Positions 44,665 through 55,338 of a stretch of 64,000 nt of DNA are shown here, one piece after another. The stretch is from Pestalotiopsis fici W106-1 (Eukaryota; Ascomycota; Sordariomycetes; Amphisphaeriales; Sporocadaceae), in assembly GCF_000516985.1 (NCBI RefSeq), contig NW_006917092.1, forward strand, positions 124,001-188,000, given 5' to 3'. The notes under the pieces are model-generated. The model saw nothing but the letters and a program-made list of their open reading frames with translations, was not told the DNA's origin and ran no database searches. The number at the start of each line of letters is the position of its first letter. Within the stretch, counting starts at the first letter, position 1. Both the position numbers and the translations under genes were made by a program.

Positions 44665-45028
44665 ATGCCAAACTTTGACTTTCAAAATATTGACACCCTT
44701 CATTATGTCGAGGATTTCCTAGAAGAGATTCCGCGCCAATACGGCCCCCTGTAAGTATCGCTTTCACAGGACCAAGAGATTCAGCTTACGAATAATTGCT
44801 GAGCGACTTCGCATCATCGCCAAGAAGCAGCTATCATGATCATTGATGGCATACATGTTCCCCAAGGGAACAAATATCGATATCGTACCAGCTGTTCCAA
44901 TGTTGAACCCATTGATAAGAGAGGAAATGGCCAACAAGACAGATCAGGCGCGGTGGGATGGCCTGACTCCAGCTCAGCGATCACCATTTGCCTCTGAAGC
45001 ATTCTATAATGGCTTTCGTATAACATAG
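44665..45028 (+). pseudogene. cytochrome P450 relic
   Basis: Remnant of a P450 gene. At 44855-45028 the frame reads FPKGTNIDIVPAVPMLNPL, then A-R-W-D-G-L-T-P-A-Q-R-S-P and A-F-Y-N-G-F-R, which matches the segment from the PKGT beta-sheet to the NGPR just before the haem-binding loop. The frame then stops, so the cysteine loop is missing, and no upstream I-helix or ExxR is found. A short open piece at 44665-44752 (MPNFDFQNI..RQYGP) followed by a GTAAGT may be a second fragment, but that link is uncertain. Not functional. It lies 190 bp after the SDR and could be a lost cluster member. Confidence 0.65.
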
Positions 45029-45448
45029 AAAAGAGGTACGTTCGTAAGTCCGCGCTCACTTAAACTTGGTGCATTCGTGTGCACACGGCCTGGCTTATAT
45101 CTTTTAATAGTTATGGACTAGGTAGTCGAGTTGATAAGTACTTATGAAGTCATAAGTGTGGAAAGGTCTTTTACAATCGAGGATCCAGGGTTCGCACTGC
45201 GGCCAAATAGACTGAAGATCAAGATCAAGAGGATGAAATGCTAAAACCACGAGGCCGAGGCTTCTCTGCCAGGCAAGAAATGTTATTATGAAAGCCGCTC
45301 GAGCATCTTATAGGTCTAAATCTTATCTACCTAATCATTGAATGACGAGAAACCCGGCGTTGTGATACCGTTCTCATTGGCTCCGTCGTCAAACGTCTAA
45401 TGTAATTTCTATTGCCCGTGTTCTTCTATCCGTTGTCTGGACATGTGT
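45029..45448. other. intergenic region
   Basis: 420 bp after the P450 relic; no further P450 sequence is recognised. 3' flank of the histidine phosphatase gene. Confidence 0.5.
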
Positions 45449-46335
45449 CTATTGTGCGTTCTTCAGACTTTCATCTGGCAAATTGTTACCAAGACCTACG
45501 GCGCGTTTATGACTGAGGCCTAGACCACCACCCTTCTCAAGTGTTTCATCAGATTGTTTGAGTGTGTAGGGTTCATCATCGCTTGCTCGCTCTTCAAACT
45601 CAAAAATACGGTAATCAGAGTTGAAGTACCAGAAACCCGAAATGCACTCCCGCAGGAAGCCCGAGTGGGAAATGACGATGATGACTTTTTCCGGTCGGTT
45701 GTAGAGTTTCCGTAGAGCACGCTGTCCACGTGCGAGTAGGGCCGTCTTGTTGTACGCATATTTTGATCCAGCTGGTGTTGACTTATCGGGGTATACAGGA
45801 TCTAGAGACGAGAAATCGACAACTGGGAATTCCTCGCCTAGAGCTGTAACAGGTGACCCAGTGTCACAGGGCTTAACAGAGTTTTCTGAGTCAAGATTAA
45901 TAAAAATGGAAAACATTCAATTACCATAAGCATGAGATGTTGTCTGTGAGAATCTCTGTATTCTGCACAGGATGGGGCCTAGGAGGAATCCTCGATAATT
46001 CAACAATACAACTTACCTTGCCAATCAGCATCTGCCTCCACTTTGACACCATTGGAAATCAGCCAGTCCACAGACCCAAGGGTTGTTTGAATGGTTCTGC
46101 GCATGGGACTGGTCACAATAAGACCGGCATTCTGAGCAAGCGGATGGGCCATCAGGCTTTCCCGGAGCAGCTTGAGCTGCTCAAAACCGAGCTCGGATAG
46201 ATCTGGGTCGTGAATGTCATATCGACCTTGACTGTTTCTTAGTATATATATAATGACAGTATTCAAATCTTCAGACTAACCTTCAATGTTGTGTAGCGCC
46301 TGTGCGTGGCGGATGAGGATGAGAGTCGGCGGCAT
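45449..46335 (-). CDS. histidine phosphatase (phosphoglycerate mutase-like) family protein
   Basis: Small phosphatase of the PGM-like fold. Exons 46281-46335, 46017-46226 and 45449-45885; 233 aa. The first exon codes MPPTLILIRHAQALHN, the R-H-x motif with the phospho-accepting histidine, which sets the start. Exon 2 gives DLSELGFEQLKLL and LIVTSPMRRTIQTT (second arginine pair), and exon 3 the acid/histidine region VIIVISHSGFLRE. The join at intron 45886-46016 (131 bp, long for this genome) keeps phase. Fungal members act on phosphorylated small molecules or are of unknown substrate; calling it a glycolytic mutase would be wrong. It is divergent from CTNNBL1. Confidence 0.9.
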
Positions 46336-46791
46336 CTTGGAGAAGAATCTGGTGAAGTTCTAAATTTGCTGCTTCTACCGCACAAGCAAAATAAGGTACA
46401 AAAATGCAACGACAAAACGGGAAAGGGGGCAATGGCCAGAAAAAAGACGATTCAATTTATGGAAAAGGAAAAAGGTACGTCTAACTATTATTCTTGTCTC
46501 ATGTTAGAAGTCATGCTGACCCGCCATCCAGACCGACTCATGCCTTCCGATTTCGCGGGACGCTGTAGGACCGCGGTCCTGCCCGCTAACTTGAAGTCAC
46601 ACTGTGCATTAGTCACTAATTGAGTCACTGTCATAGGTCTCGTCACAGTGAATGGCTCACTAGTGGAACCGTACACAGCTTTGGGGCCCGGTGAGTCTTG
46701 GAGCTCTCAATTGAAGCTCCATCGCAAACCACTGAATCCGCATCACGACTTTTGACTAGCCACTGAAGAGGCCCCATTGACCTCGCCCATC
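46336..46791. promoter_or_regulatory. divergent promoter region, histidine phosphatase and CTNNBL1
   Basis: 456 bp between divergent starts; no gene seen. Confidence 0.5.
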
Positions 46792-48687
46792 ATGACCAGC
46801 ATAGACGAGCTTTTCAAGGTATGCTTATTATCTCGCGATTGTTATTCAATATTATCTAATCATCAATAGGGCGCCAGCAGCAACAAACGCAAGCTCGAAC
46901 CTCTTCGAGATCCAAGTGAGTATCTGTCCCTCTCTGAAACTTTGCCTACCAATTTTGCTGACGCCCCTCGGCGCCTAGATGAGATTTACAAATCTGCACG
47001 CACAAATGGAAGCTCGAGCCGACATGCACATGTAGAAGACGAACCCTCGGAAGACGCCGACATCGAAGCTGGACCTGCACCGCCACCGGACGACGAAGAA
47101 GGCGACTATGGCCCGACTTTGCCGGCCGAAGAGGAGGAAGAAGGCGGAGATGATGAGGAAGGGCGTTTCTTTGGTGGCGGAGTCAGTGCACAGCAACGCG
47201 AGATCCTGGACTACTTCGACAGCGCTGAGGGACAGCTCCAATTCAAGGAAGAAAAGATTGACATTTCCTGGCTTCGACGGACAGCGCTCAACTTTGAAAA
47301 GCGGATCTCTAAGAATGCCGAGCTGAGGGCCAAGTTCGAGGACGATCCAACACGCTTCATTGCGAGCGAAGCCGACCTGGACGCGGACATCAAGGGTCTG
47401 AGCATTCTGGCCGAACACCCAAGCCTATACCCTGAGTTCGCCAACCTGGGATGTATTGCCAGCTTGGTCGGCTTGCTGGCGCACGAGAATAGTGACATTG
47501 CAATCGATGTGCTGGAGCTACTGAATGAACTTACCGACGAGGATGTGCCCGCCGAGGACGAGCAATGGAACGCCCTCGTGGATGCATGTTTGGACGCCGA
47601 CTTGCTAGGGTTGTTATTCAGCAACATGGAACGATTGGATGAGAAGGAAGAGATGGATCGAAACGGAATCTACCACGCTCTCAACATATGCGAAAATTTG
47701 TGCTCGAGGACGGGCATAGCGGAGAGGATAGGGGCACAGGAGAACCTGGTTAAATGGTTACTGCAGAGGATGCAGGCAAAAGAAAGTGTCGTCAGTCAAA
47801 ACAAGCAATACTCGGCCGAGATCCTGGCCATCTTGGTGCAATCAAGTTCCAAAAACCGGAGACAGCTGGCCGCGATGGATGCAGTGGACAACATGCTGCA
47901 GCTTATCGCTCCTTACCGAAAACGAGACCCTGAGAAAGGAGGCGAGGAAGAAGAGTACATGGAAAATCTGTTCGAAGCGCTTACATGTATAGCGGATGAA
48001 CCTGATGGAAAGAAGAAATTTGTTGAAGCTGAAGGCGTTGAGCTCTGCTTGATCATGCTGAAGGAAGGCAAAATGAGCAAGATTGCTTCATTAAGACTTC
48101 TCGATCACGCCGCTGGTGGTCCCTCTGGAGCCGACGTATGCGCCAAAATCGTCGAGGCTGGCGGACTCAAGAATTTGTTCACACTTTTCATGAAGAAGAA
48201 CGATAATCAGACGTCTGAACACCTCATCGGGATATTCAACTCCATGCTTCGACTGCTACCAGCCAATTCGCCCGAGAGGATACGAACACTGGCCAAATTT
48301 GTCGAGAAAGACTACGAAAAGACCACGAAACTAGTCAAATTACGCCAAGAATACGCTTCAAGAGTCAGTCTAGCGGACGAGGCCATCCGATCTGAACAGT
48401 CACGACTGAGTGCGGAGGAAAAAGAAGATATGGCAGATGAGTGGTTTTCCCGTCGACTAGACGCGGGGCTTTTCTCTTTGCAGATGATCGATCTCGCACT
48501 GGCATGGTTGATTGCCGAAGATGGTGGTGCCAGGAAGAAAGTCAAGGCCTTATTGGCTGAGAGAGACGAGACGCTGACTGTTATCAAGCAAACATTGGAT
48601 GAACAAATCGATGGCATGGATGTTGAAGATCAGGAGACAAAAGATACCCGCGAGATGCTCACAACGCTGGCCGAGTTCTTGCAATAG
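46792..48687 (+). CDS. beta-catenin-like protein 1 (CTNNBL1) homologue
   Basis: Armadillo-repeat protein of the Prp19/CDC5L-associated spliceosome complex, nuclear. Exons 46792-46818 (only MTSIDELFK), 46870-46915 and 46979-48687; 593 aa, close to the roughly 560 of animal CTNNBL1. An acidic stretch (EEEEEGGDDEEG) follows the basic KRK of exon 2. Then the N-terminal CTNNBL1 domain: SAEGQLQFKEEKIDISWLRR, FEKRISKNAELRAKF, and repeated helices such as LASLVGLLAHENSDIAIDVLELLNELTDED. C-terminal helices end in TREMLTTLAEFLQ. The long frame opens earlier at 46942, but that start would lose the conserved first residues. Housekeeping gene. Confidence 0.93.
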
Positions 48688-48959
48688 CGGTGCTGCCAAA
48701 GCAGTCTGCATGTAAAATCGAAATATCATGAATTGACCTGGCTAGTGCTGCATGCGCCAGGAATCCGTATCGTTTCTACCCGTTGCCCTTCGCCAATGTA
48801 GTTGTTCGGTGCCAGTTGTATCGTGTTCGTCGCGGGAAAGTGCCGCATATTCATCTGTACAGTATCGTAGACCGTTGCCCTCGAAGATCCCGCCACCTAA
48901 AACCCGATGGCTGCCAAGTCTAATTATCCTTTATGCCCGCAATTGTTGTCTTGAGATAC

Positions 48960-49521
48960 CTAAGCGGTGGTGGGGGGTACGGGCTTGACCTCGAACACAG
49001 CCTTGAGGAGATCGGCAACGACCTTGTCCTGGCCCTTCTTGCCCGCTGACTTGATCTCAGTGATCTTGGTCTCGGCCTCCTTGTTGGCCTCGTCCTCAGC
49101 CTGCTTGTTGCCTGCGGCATGCTCCGACTCGAACTTCTTGAACTCCTCCTCCTTTTGCTTGCGGTAGTCTTCTATCTCCTTCTTGGCCTCGTCGCGAGCC
49201 TCGCGCACACGCTTGGTGCGGTATTCCCTGGCTGTGACCAACATGTGAGCAGGAGTGGTGAGACGAGTGCGGAAACATATCGTAGAGAGGCTTGTCAACG
49301 AGAAGTCATGGCGACGCACCTTGTTGAACGATCTTGGAAGCATTCTTCTCGGCCTATTGATTGTATCACAAGATCAGTGGGTTGCTCCTCGGAAATACGT
49401 CAGGTGGCGGTCGTACATCGAGCAAGGTCTGGATGCCTTGGGAGTTCTGGGCCGACTGCGAGATATCATGTTAGCTGATTTCAACAGAGACGCCCATCTG
49501 CCGGGTGCACTATCGTACCAT
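48960..49521 (-). CDS. VMA10: V-type proton ATPase subunit G
   Basis: Peripheral-stalk subunit G of the vacuolar H+-ATPase. Exons 49519-49521, 49417-49455, 49320-49353 and 48960-49231; 115 aa, the normal length. Exon 1 is just the ATG: it is followed at once by GTACGA, and the next acceptor opens S-A-Q-N-S-Q-G-I-Q-T-L-L-D. Then A-E-K-N-A-S-K-I-V-Q-Q and AREYRTKRVREARDEAKKEIE, a near-perfect match to the family, followed by the charged coiled coil and VVADLLKAVFEVKPVPP. Acts at the vacuolar membrane with subunit E. It converges with CTNNBL1. Reading the longest open frame instead would give a wrong N-terminus (MLPRSF..). Confidence 0.94.
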
Positions 49522-50091
49522 CTTGACGTCTTAGGGAGGAATCCGGGGATTGGAGAGGTGAGTCGGTCAGGTATCAAAGCGATCGTGGTCACGGCGGGAC
49601 GAGAGGTGGGTATAAGAGGTTGTTTTGGGGTGTGGAATTATAGCTGTTTAGAGATGCCCTGTCGCCGAGTTGGAAGCTCCCTCAATGTCGGACCCGGTGA
49701 TGTCGTCGCACGGTAGCTGCCGGCCAGCTGGTAGTAGCGTCGCACTCGGTGATTGGCTGCCTTGGGATGTGGTTGCTGCGTCACGCGCCTGAAGCAGTGT
49801 CGCAACTGGGCTCGTTGCCGCCAAGGTTCAGCGGCCAAACCGCTATGCGCTAGGCGTCGAGATGCCCCATCGACGTCAATCTACAGTGGGCAGCTGCAGG
49901 GTCCAAGCTCCCAAAAGTCGAAAGATTGTCGCGATTCATTCAGGTGTTAGCTAATCCGGCGCAACCGATTATCGTATGTCTCAAAGCCCAAGCCATTCGT
50001 TCATTTTCTACTTTTTGCGAAGAATTGTGAACTTGAATACACGCACGAGACACTTCTCAATCATCCACTGTTATCTCTATAGTCCTTGAAA
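49522..50091. promoter_or_regulatory. divergent promoter region, VMA10 and PET117
   Basis: 570 bp between divergent housekeeping starts; no gene seen. Confidence 0.5.
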
Positions 50092-50478
50092 ATGTCCAGG
50101 ACATCCAAGCTTACCCTGCTGGGCACTTCGCTCTTTGCCGTCACTACTGTGGTTTTTGTGCACTTTCAGCAAAAGTTTGAGCAAGAGGTTCGTTAGGCCT
50201 GCCAGTCAAGGCACTTCTGAGGCGTCAATTCGAGATTGCAAACCTGCGATCAAGGCGATCACACACTCCCGACAGCACATGCGCTAAGATGTAAATCTAT
50301 ATAGGCAATGCACCAAGGCGTCATTCGCGACATGGAACAACAGCGCATCAAGAAGGAACGCCAACTCGACTTTGAGTTGCAAAAGGCTCTAGAGGAGGAA
50401 TACAAGAAGGGCCAGAGTGTACGAGACAGCGTCGTCGATCTAGAACCACCGAAACGAGCGCAAGGGCGGTATCATTGA
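50092..50478 (+). CDS. PET117: PET117-like cytochrome c oxidase assembly factor
   Basis: Small mitochondrial inner-membrane protein needed for complex IV assembly. Exons 50092-50187 and 50305-50478; 89 aa. The N-terminus MSRTSKLTLLGTSLFAVTT is basic then hydrophobic (one membrane segment), followed by VHFQQKFEQE, and after the intron AMHQGVIRDMEQQRIKKERQLDFELQ, with the family's H-Q-G-x-I-x-D motif. The tail is charged. The second exon has no early in-frame start, which makes the gene easy to miss. Length and layout match yeast and animal PET117. Confidence 0.88.
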
Positions 50479-51132
50479 CACCAATTGCCCGAGGGCATGT
50501 AGAAAATAAATGTGAAGTATCGCAACACGGCAGTTGCGCAAACTTGGGGGAAGACAGGAGCGCAAAATTTTCGAAGCATTGTACATTACGTCCGGAAATT
50601 ACACATCTCTGCATATACGGAGTTTGGGGCTATGGAGGATTTTGCATTTTCTCCGGGCTATATCGACAACAGAGTGAGGAGATTGTGAACGGTCACAGCC
50701 AGTTCACGCCCATTCTGTTGAGCAATACAAGGACCCGCAAGGTAATGCCTCCTTGATCGAGGGCTGACCTTCCGAGGTCTGTCTATGAAGATATTGTGGT
50801 GCCTGTTAGGGCAAGGTTAAAAGTGTTGCCTAATGCTACGTGCTCATAACGCGCAATCCTCGCCCATCGACACCGAATCAGTCTGTATTCAAGTCTGCGG
50901 CGTAGCACATCTGATATGCGGCGATTGGCCCGGCCTCCCCACCGCAACTCTCGCTGCTGACGTTGCTTCGACCGCGAGGTAATGATCATATGGTGCCACA
51001 TTTAGACGTGGGAAAAGGGCACTTTCAGAAAAAGTATAAATAGCAGAAAGAATCTGTTTTGCCAAGATTAAACATTTCTCAGATATCAATTCTCGTGCTA
51101 TCTTGACTCAAAGCCATTCGAAAATTTCAGAC
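50479..51132. other. intergenic region with TATA box for the GNAT gene
   Basis: 654 bp with no gene seen. It includes TATAAATA at 51035-51042. Confidence 0.5.
51035..51042 (+). promoter_or_regulatory. TATA box upstream of GNAT gene
   Basis: TATAAATA about 90 bp before the ATG at 51133; a plausible core promoter. Confidence 0.55.
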
Positions 51133-51886
51133 ATGGAAGGCGGCGGTCCTATAACAATCCGTCGGGCCACGAGAGAAGATATACCGGCAATGGTGCAGAT
51201 TCTCTATCGAGCATTCGGGACCAAGAATCTTTTTGCTATGCTCTGGCCGGAGAGCCTCAAGCATCTCAGACTCCTACCAGGTCACGGCGACCATCTGGCG
51301 TGGAGGACCTCGCGTTTCGAAAGCAACTTTCAGGACATGAAGCCCTGGATGCATTTCATTGTCGCGGTGCAGCAATCTCCGACTGGCGAGGAACTCATGG
51401 TTGGGAGTGCTGAGTGGATGGCCCCGGCCGAAAAGACAAACAGCACTCCAGACAAGGACAAAACAGAAACAGATCGCGAGACGGAGCTTCCAGCTGGCAT
51501 GGACCAGGCAGCCTTTAGGGAGAGTCAGGCTGTCAATAGAGCATTTGAACAATCCCTGGAGCAGGCTTTGGGTGAAGGCAGTCTGGAAAAAATGTGGTGT
51601 ACGTATTCTGTTCTCGTAACTTGCACAGTAGCCCCTGTTCCTATATTGACATACCACCCTAGATGCCAACTCGATCGCAGTTGATCCAACTTATCAGGGC
51701 AAAGGGATTGGAACGCTGCTTACAAAGTGGGGGATGGACCAAGCTGAGAAAGACGGTAGAGATGTCTACTTGTTGGCGTCCGAAGCTGGCGCATCTCTGT
51801 ACAGGAAGTTGGGTTTTACAGAAATCTGCGAAATGCAGAAATTTGGCATGAGGCAGTTCGCTCTGGTCAAGATGCAAAAAGCGTGA
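51133..51886 (+). CDS. GNAT-family N-acetyltransferase
   Basis: Acetyl-CoA-dependent acyltransferase. Exons 51133-51598 and 51663-51886; 229 aa. It begins M-E-G-G-G-P-I-T-I-R-R-A-T-R-E-D-I-P-A-M, the usual first strand and helix of the fold. Splicing joins M-W-Y to ANSIAVDPTYQGKGIGTLL, the acetyl-CoA binding motif Q-x-x-G-x-G; LLASEAGASLYRKLGF is the typical last helix and strand. A hydrophilic insert of about 55 residues (KTNSTPDKDKTETDRETELP) lies mid-domain, as in fungal acetyltransferases related to toxin or drug resistance. Acceptor substrate unknown. Confidence 0.92.
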
Positions 51887-52615
51887 GAACTAACAGATTT
51901 GGGTATCTGAGAATAGAGTTCACGCATTTCTCTACCTAGTATCTGGATAATACCAACGACCACAGGACCGTTTGTCCCTGATCTTTCGGAAAAGTTTCAA
52001 TTACATTTACTTGAGCACATTTTGATCAGCGAATCATGCACATTCTGGCACTATTACCATCCATTTCACGTATCCATGTGTCCGTATGTCCAAAAACCCG
52101 TGTCAGAGTCGTTGAGGAGGGGCATGCGATGTGCTCTCGAGATGCCGAGGATGGCAACTCATTGGACAGTGATGCATTGAAGTCCTTACCGAGCTGCAGA
52201 ACATGACCTTTCTGCACAACTTTCATGCATCGTCGCTCTCGGTCTCCAAATGCAGTGTTTCCCAAAAGATAATTCGCGAAAAGTCGAATGTGCTGGAAGC
52301 ACAAATAGGACCATTTCTCCACCCACGCACCTTTGAACGTACGTAGCTATACCACACTTAAGCGAGATATATTGGCTGTAGACGGAATGATCAACAAGGC
52401 ATGTTACTCTCATGCACGCATGTGGTTACTTCCAGCCAGATTTCGCCTCTGTTTTTGAAATCATGGACAGCGAGTGGCCAGATTTGCCTCAAGCACAAGC
52501 AGTATATAAGTCGCTGTTAGCCACACATCGTTCTCTAACGATTTCCCTGCGTTCCCCTTTACACTTTCATTTAAACCACTGCTTGCTGACGGCAAAGCGC
52601 CTAAATTGAGCAGTC
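51887..52615. other. intergenic region with TATA-like box for the PhyH gene
   Basis: 729 bp without a gene. It contains TATATAAG at 52503-52510, 106 bp before the PhyH start. Confidence 0.5.
52503..52510 (+). promoter_or_regulatory. TATA box upstream of PhyH gene
   Basis: TATATAAG located 106 bp before the ATG at 52616. Confidence 0.5.
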
Positions 52616-53793
52616 ATGACACAAGTGCACAACTACCCCTCAAGCCCATTGCAAGCTATTCAAGGCTCTAAACACTCCTCGCCTCAAACTGCTGCGAACC
52701 CTGAAATACTTAAATTACGTGGCACAGATAGTGATATCGATGGTGTGAGACCGCTTGTGCCTTGCTCTCTTGACACTCAACTCGAAGAGCTTCAGCGGTT
52801 GTATGAGCAAGATGGAGTCATATGGGTAAGCCTTACCTGCCTCCGCACATCCATCTGCCCCGTCCTCAGCTTTTCCAGGTCAAGAATCTGCTCCCCAGAG
52901 ACCTTGTGCTCAAGTGCAGAGAAAATTATATGCATTTCGTGAATGAGACCACCTTTATGCTAAAACCAGGAACGGATCCTGTCGAAGGCATTTTTGATCC
53001 CTCCAATGACTGGCGCGAGTTCCTTCCTCCTGGCGTTGTGCGTGTTGCCGCTGGTTTCAGTGATGATGGACCCTTTGTCGAAGCCGCAATCAAAGCCCAC
53101 AAGGCACCATTTTATCTCAAGTTCAAAGATGAGGTCGCAAAAATTATCGAGCCTTTTGTCGGCAAGCTACGCAAATTCAAGGAGCCATGGTGTCTACCTC
53201 GATCCCTTTTACGTTGCGCTGTCCCTGGAGCCGAGACGACTCCTGTACATTACGATCAGATATACCTTCGTGCAGGCCCGCCCACTAGTATCACGGGCTG
53301 GGTACCGATTGGTGACATTGGGCCAAAGGGGGGAGGGCTGGTATACCTCGACAATGCGCACGACATTGGAGTCAAGTATGAACAGGACTTTGACGAATTG
53401 AACAAGGATCTTCCGGATGAAGAGAGGCTGAGCGCCTTCAACAAGAATATGGAGAAGGGTGGCTGGCTTGATCGCAATGCCGGCCGGTTCGGGCAAGGCT
53501 GGAATCGTGGTTGGCTCGTGGTAAGTCATGATACCAGACAAGACACCGATTTCCATCGAGTGGAAGAGACTGATACGGATTGACAGGGAGACTACGAGGC
53601 TGGCGACGTCGTGTTCCACTCCCCATACTCGATCCACGCCAGTGCCATCAATGAGGACCCTTGCGGAAGAGTGCGCGTCTCTACAGACTTGCGGTTTGTA
53701 GACAAGACCAAGCCCTTCGACCAGAGATGGACAGTTCCTGCTTTCGACAAGAACGATACGGCTGTTGTTAGAAAAGCCAATCTCTCGCAGTAG
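52616..53793 (+). CDS. phytanoyl-CoA dioxygenase (PhyH)-family Fe(II)/2-oxoglutarate oxygenase
   Basis: Non-haem iron dioxygenase. Exons 52616-52825, 52879-53520 and 53587-53793; 352 aa. The iron-binding H-x-D is V-H-Y-D-Q (H194, D196) and the distal histidine is in VVFHSPYSIHAS (H301) of the last exon; R-V-R-V-S-T-D-L-R-F supplies the 2-oxoglutarate arginine. All three ligands are present, so activity is expected. The first 50 residues are low-complexity and serine-rich. Fungal members hydroxylate alkyl chains, amino acids or secondary metabolites. No neighbour gives a clear hint of its substrate. Confidence 0.92.
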
Positions 53794-54535
53794 TCACTTT
53801 GCTGAAGAGCCACGATGCCAGCAACGCATGTCCTGGCACAACCAGAGCTATGTGGTGGTGGAGGGCTTATCACGAAATGACCTTGTGCATCGGATATCGA
53901 AACTATATTGGGCATAGTATCACACCAATTCTCGCATTGATTCTTAGCTCTATCTCCCGTGACATGAGGGTGAGGATTCTTGTTCCAAGGTCGCCGACTA
54001 TTTGAGCGTTTCGAATAAATGGCAGTGGCGCAGGCAGCTTCTAAGGAGCAATCGTCGCGCCCAATATTCAACATGAGACGCGACCGAGTATATTTGCAGA
54101 CTGGGTCGGAATCCTGAGCATTGCAAAAGATGATCTACTTGTTGTATCTTTGATTGATCGCTTGTAGCACTCGCCTCCCATATCAAACATACCGGGCACA
54201 CGTGATAGTAAATAGAATTTGGTAACAAGGCCCGCCATCATCTTTCTGTCCACGCCATATCTCTCGTAGTAGCGGAACAAATCTCATATCGAACGGGTCC
54301 GTTCACCAACTATGTGAGACGTAGCGAGTCTGGAATCCTGTCTATGGGATTTCAGGGTCTGCACGGCCCGTTGTCAAGGACGGAAAGATCCTGAATATGC
54401 TTCAGGATCTTCCGGCGGAGTGCATCATGCTTCTCTCTGCGACTTCTGTCAATTTCTTGCTCTCCAGAAAGTTCTGTGTCGCTCAAAGACGTCTTTTTCT
54501 TTACAATATGCGTCCTATTGTCGAATTCTATACTA
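53794..54535. other. intergenic region
   Basis: 742 bp with no supported gene, between the PhyH gene and relics on the minus strand. Confidence 0.5.
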
Positions 54536-55338
54536 TCAATCTCGTTGAGTCGATCTCTCAGTTGATGCGTTATACCTAGCCATGTAGTTAGTCACAATGG
54601 ATTTCACCTCATCCAATGCAAAATAAGTTAATCCACGACTTACCTTCACATCAGTCTTCGGAGAGTCGCCTGTTCCAGGGAAGAACATGGACACCAGCCT
54701 CGACCACCGGCTGGTCTTCTGCAACACTCCTGTTCCATGATTCTGCCGTTCCATTATTTTGTCTACATCTCTCTCGACCTGTTTCAGCCTCTCTACCCAT
54801 CTGATCATGCAGAATGATCTATTGCGACCACCCACGTTCACGAATGAGTCTTCACATTTCTTGAATGCGTCGATCGACTCGATAGTAGCATCTCCCAGGA
54901 TTATGTCACAGACAAGACCCTTGAGGACATGAAACTTCTTCAAAGTTTCAACGCCTTTGACGGAAAACTTAACCTCAACATAGCCAGAAAGTTGTGCCAC
55001 CTCTTGATTTGCGAGCATGACACGACTCTGCTCTTGTCTCTGAAAGCGTAACGTAGAGAAACCAGATCCAGATCAGAACCAGTGTCTGCGTTTGCAAGCG
55101 CAGGCCAGGAGTCCATGGTACATGTCAGCTTCTAACGAGGCGTTTCTATGTGCATTAATCTGAGCATTCCTTTGCTGTTGAAACTTGAGCTAGATGTAGC
55201 TTTGATGAGATTGTGGCTGTAGCCAACCTTGGTGAAGATTTTGTTATCCTTGAGGAAGGAATCGCCCAGAACCAGTGGTTCAGCACATTGCTTGAAGACT
55301 GCAAATGTACTTTGTAGAGTTTCACCTAGATTTTCCAA
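54536..55338 (-). pseudogene. broken gene with retropepsin-like aspartic protease domain
   Basis: Three consecutive pieces on the minus strand form one broken gene. 55132-55338 reads CAEPLVLGDSFLKDNKIFTK; about 55040-55130 carries the active-site text A-D-T-G-S-D-L-D-L-V-S-L-R-Y (D-T-G-S); 54536-55018 reads EVAQLSGYVEVKFSV and FHVLKGLVCDIILGDATIE, the flap and the second half of a single-domain retropepsin fold. A stop follows HIETPR, and another frame change occurs at about 55040-55050 beside TTTCAG (which could instead be an intron end). Such domains are common in uncharacterised fungal proteins unrelated to active retroelements; no reverse transcriptase or LTR is seen. Not functional as read unless unseen introns repair it. 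Confidence 0.6.

Noticed and set aside
1..45028. Secondary-metabolite biosynthetic cluster
   Set aside because: No PKS, NRPS, terpene synthase or prenyltransferase in the window; the enzyme set fits degradation better. A backbone gene outside the window cannot be excluded.
54536..55338. Active retrotransposon
   Set aside because: Only a retropepsin-like domain is seen; no reverse transcriptase, integrase, RNase H or long terminal repeats.
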